Shown piece by piece: positions 61,883-64,000 of a stretch of 64,000 nucleotides of DNA. Both the position numbers and the translations under genes were made by a program. Source of the DNA: Marinospirillum sp031581385 (GTDB taxonomy: Bacteria > Pseudomonadota > Gammaproteobacteria > Pseudomonadales > Halomonadaceae); assembly GCF_044810985.1 (NCBI RefSeq), contig NZ_CP085242.1, forward strand, positions 1,426,001-1,490,000, read 5' to 3'. Numbering within the stretch: the stretch's first letter is position 1; every line of letters starts with the position of its first letter. Below the pieces are notes generated by a model. That model was not told where the DNA came from. It saw nothing but the letters and a program-made list of their open reading frames with translations, and did no database searches.

Positions 61883-61973
61883 CGCTTCTCCGGCATGCCG
61901 GAGCTAAACCGATGTGGTTATCTGATCGGAAGGCAAAAAGCCTCATGTTCCTCGCGTCAGCGGGGTTAAGTTA
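61883..61973 (+). ncRNA. crRNA-like regulatory RNA (CreA/CreR type): degenerate repeat - 33-nt spacer - degenerate repeat
   Basis: The first degenerate repeat, 61883-61911, has stem CTCCGG/CCGGAG with loop CATG and the exact handle CTAAACCG. It matches the array repeat at 19 of 29 positions, with paired stem changes. The spacer-like segment is 61912-61944 (33 nt). The second degenerate repeat, 61945-61973, has stem CCTCGC/GCGGGG with loop GTCA (19 of 29 matches, 16 in the first 21). Cas6e-type cleavage would give a 62-nt RNA (61904-61965) with handle, guide and 3' hairpin, like a normal 61-nt crRNA. The orientation opposes the cas operon, and the 3' end overlaps the cas3 stop. No T run follows, so the hairpins are not terminators. 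Confidence 0.8.
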
Positions 61974-64000
61974 GTTTCTGCACACCCTGGCTGGCGGAGT
62001 AGCTGAAGTTTTGATCTTCTTCAGCCAGCCAGGGTTGCAGAAATTTCAGCTGCTTGTAGCGGCTGGCTAGTTGTTCAAAATCCTGATGGTCATTGGAGTT
62101 GAGTAAAGCGAGTTGGGAGGCGTATTTCCTCAACGGAAGCTTGACCAGGCTTTGCTGCACAGGGTGTTCCTGGTGTTCGGCCCAGAGAGCAATCTTGCCC
62201 TTGGCGTTTCTTTTCAGAAGCACCACCTGCACGCTTTCCTGATCAACAAAGCGAGTACCCACTTCGATATCCTGATCAATCCAGGCGCGGTTACTGTTTT
62301 CGCTGTATCCTTTTGCCCAATCGAGATTCAGACTTTTTCCTTTACTGGCTTTGCTGCGCTCCTCACCGAAATACTTATCTTCTTTATCCTTCAGAGACTC
62401 AGGCATGGCATCGTAGGCTGCCAACCCATAAACGGCTTCAATCAGGGATCTGGCTTCTTCAGGCATACGAATCGCCCCCAGTTCACGCAGTATTTTCTGA
62501 GTGAGCCACAAACGCCCTGGTGAGCGGTAAACGTATTCGGTGTTTTGTAGCTGGGAGCTCAACCAACCTTCTTCAGGTGTGGCTGTCCATTCAGGGGCGT
62601 GAACCAGTAGCAAGGGCTGTTTTCTTTGATCATCGCCTGCTCTGATAAATCTGCCTTGCTGGTCTCGTGTGTGACGGTGCAAGCGCCCTGCACGTTGAAT
62701 CAGGTCATCAATAGGGCAGAGATCAGAGATCATCAGGTCTGCATCGGCATCCAGGCTTTCCTGGAAAACCTGGGTGGCAATCAGGATTTTTCCCTGGCGC
62801 TCCTTGCCGCTTGATTCTTTTCCAAAGGTGGCCAGCACATGGTTTTCGATATTTTTCCGATCTAACAGTGCAAAACGGCTGTGAAAGAGCAGCAAGTCAT
62901 CTTCAGAATTCAAAAGTGTGGATAGCTCATTGTAGGCTTCCAAAGCATCATCTACTGAGTTGCGAACCCAGACACAGGCCTTTCCCTGCTTGTGGGCTGC
63001 AACCAGCTGCTCAATCACCTCGGTGGGGCTGGAAACAAAATCAACCAGCACTTCACGCGAGACTGAAGGGCGGGAGGCCAGCTCAAATTCTTTTATTTCC
63101 CCTGTAAGACTGACTTGTGTAGCCAAGGGGAAGTGTTCAGTTTGTAAAGAAGTGGGCACCTGTCCAGCTTCTTCTTGCCAGATTCGGCAGAGTTTTTCAC
63201 GCTGGGAAAGTGGCAGGGTGGCTGTCAGCAGTATTGCACTGCCGCCCTGGCGGAGATGGGCACGCAGCAGGCTGTCCAGCAGCTCAAACATATAGCTGTC
63301 AGCGGCATGAACTTCATCAAAAATCAGTATTTTACGGTGCAGGCCAAGCAGACGAAGGCTTTGATGTTTCATGGGCAAAACAGCCATCAGAGCCTGATCG
63401 ATGGTGCCGACACCGACATTAGCCAGCAGTGCTGTTTTTCTTGAATCAGCCAGCCATTGGTTGCAATGAGTAGAGGCTGTTTCATCACCCTGAGCATAAT
63501 TCATATCTTCAGAAAGGTTCAGTTTCAAGGCTTCCTGAAAGTCCTGATTCATTTCACGGGCACCGTGTGCCAGAACAATGCTGGGTTGACCTTGTGTGGT
63601 TTTCAGCATTTGCTGGTAATGGTCAGCGACACGGCTGAACATGGCATTGGAGGTAGCCATGGTCGGTAAACCGAAATAAAAGCCTTCAGCTTCATTGGCC
63701 TCCATTAGTCTGTGGGTGAGGGTTAAAGCGGCTTCGGTTTTTCCGGCACCCGTGACATCTTCAAGAATGAATAACTGAGGGCCAGTGTCCAGAGTCAGGG
63801 TCTCGGCCCAGAGCTGCAGAGGTGTGGGGTCATCAAAGCCAAAATGTGATTGGATGGATTGGAAAGGGTTAACCTGAACAGGTAGCTGTAACTCAGTAGC
63901 GGCTACAGCTTGCTTTGCTCTTTCCAGAGTTTTTTCCCAGTAATCGCCTAAAGGCATTTCCTCTGTTTGGTAGGGAAACCATTCCGTGTTGGAACCCAGC
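61966..64000 (-). CDS. cas3: CRISPR-associated helicase-nuclease Cas3 (type I-E), C-terminal ~680 residues
   Basis: The frame stays open through the window edge, so the N-terminal HD nuclease domain lies outside; the internal ATG at 63957 is not the start. Visible: FPY linker, superfamily 2 helicase with Walker A VTGAGKTEAALTLTH, motif II FDEVHAADSYM, motif III LLTATLPL, and motif VI region SDLCPIDDLIQRAGRLHRH, then the accessory C-terminal domain. It unwinds and degrades DNA after Cascade binding. It is encoded upstream of the Cascade genes on the same strand, but a 455-bp gap suggests separate promoters. Confidence 0.95.
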   Translation of the reverse strand, partial: LGSNTEWFPYQTEEMPLGDYWEKTLERAKQAVAATELQLPVQVNPFQSIQSHFGFDDPTPLQLWAETLTLDTGPQLFILEDVTGAGKTEAALTLTHRLMEANEAEGFYFGLPTMATSNAMFSRVADHYQQMLKTTQGQPSIVLAHGAREMNQDFQEALKLNLSEDMNYAQGDETASTHCNQWLADSRKTALLANVGVGTIDQALMAVLPMKHQSLRLLGLHRKILIFDEVHAADSYMFELLDSLLRAHLRQGGSAILLTATLPLSQREKLCRIWQEEAGQVPTSLQTEHFPLATQVSLTGEIKEFELASRPSVSREVLVDFVSSPTEVIEQLVAAHKQGKACVWVRNSVDDALEAYNELSTLLNSEDDLLLFHSRFALLDRKNIENHVLATFGKESSGKERQGKILIATQVFQESLDADADLMISDLCPIDDLIQRAGRLHRHTRDQQGRFIRAGDDQRKQPLLLVHAPEWTATPEEGWLSSQLQNTEYVYRSPGRLWLTQKILRELGAIRMPEEARSLIEAVYGLAAYDAMPESLKDKEDKYFGEERSKASKGKSLNLDWAKGYSENSNRAWIDQDIEVGTRFVDQESVQVVLLKRNAKGKIALWAEHQEHPVQQSLVKLPLRKYASQLALLNSNDHQDFEQLASRYKQLKFLQPWLAEEDQNFSYSASQGVQKLT

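Noticed and set aside
61888..61903. The palindrome CTCCGG-CATG-CCGGAG read as a transcription terminator of cas3 or of a plus-strand gene
   Set aside because: No T run follows on either strand. The exact 8-nt crRNA handle next to it and the second repeat-like hairpin 33 nt later fit a crRNA-like element better.

Overview
The window looks like chromosome from a motile, flagellated gammaproteobacterium of the Oceanospirillales/Pseudomonadales type. This rests on gene order (rpsF-rpsR-membrane protein-rplI-dnaB, cmoA-cmoB, cheV/cheR beside flgA-flgM-flgN-ycgR, a DUF4398/OmpA lipoprotein pair) and on protein character. No rRNA or other species-level marker is present, so the genus is not assigned.

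Layout. Positions 1-38,134 are ordinary core genome. They hold signalling proteins (EAL/HDOD, PAS-GGDEF, REC-PilZ, a haem-motif chemoreceptor), two tandem Crp/Fnr regulators, the SbcCD nuclease, a beta-CASP metallo-hydrolase, two tRNA-Leu(CAG), rnr-rlmB, the S6/S18/L9/DnaB cluster, an unlinked trpB, fpr, the cmoA/cmoB/rsmC RNA-modification genes, a TAXI-type TRAP transporter, and a chemotaxis/flagellar block with a textbook sigma-28 promoter in front of flgM. At 38,058-38,134 a tRNA-Arg(CCT) is followed directly by a tyrosine integrase, which marks the start of an island.

From 38.2 to 50.3 kb the island carries a small phage-like minus-strand operon broken by an IS3 element and by an IS21-family element (IS21-A, 2,598 bp, 7-bp target duplication). 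A second IS21-family element (IS21-B) is itself interrupted by an inverted copy of IS21-A of the same length, with an 8-bp target duplication. The right end of IS21-B lies inside a CRISPR repeat, so the old (trailer) end of the array has been cut off.

Positions 50,302-55,374 hold a type I-E CRISPR array of 83 complete repeats plus one truncated repeat. The leader and a full type I-E cas set follow on the minus strand, in transcription order cas3 - small Cys-rich protein - cse1 - cse2 - cas7 - cas5 - cas6e - cas1 - cas2 - leader - array. cas3 runs off the window.

The most interesting feature is in the cas3-cse1 gap. On the plus strand at 61,883-61,973 there are two degenerate CRISPR repeats that keep the 6-bp stem/4-nt loop of the real repeats. 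The first ends in the exact 8-nt crRNA handle CTAAACCG. They flank a 33-nt spacer-like segment whose PAM-proximal 20 nt match a site at 61,811-61,830 at 17 of 20 positions, and that site follows an AAG, the standard type I-E PAM. It lies in the AT-rich region upstream of the cse1 operon. This has every sequence hallmark of a crRNA-like guide (CreA/CreR type) that would direct Cascade to its own locus and repress it without cleavage. A second notable signal is a pair of array spacers that differ only at crRNA seed position 3.
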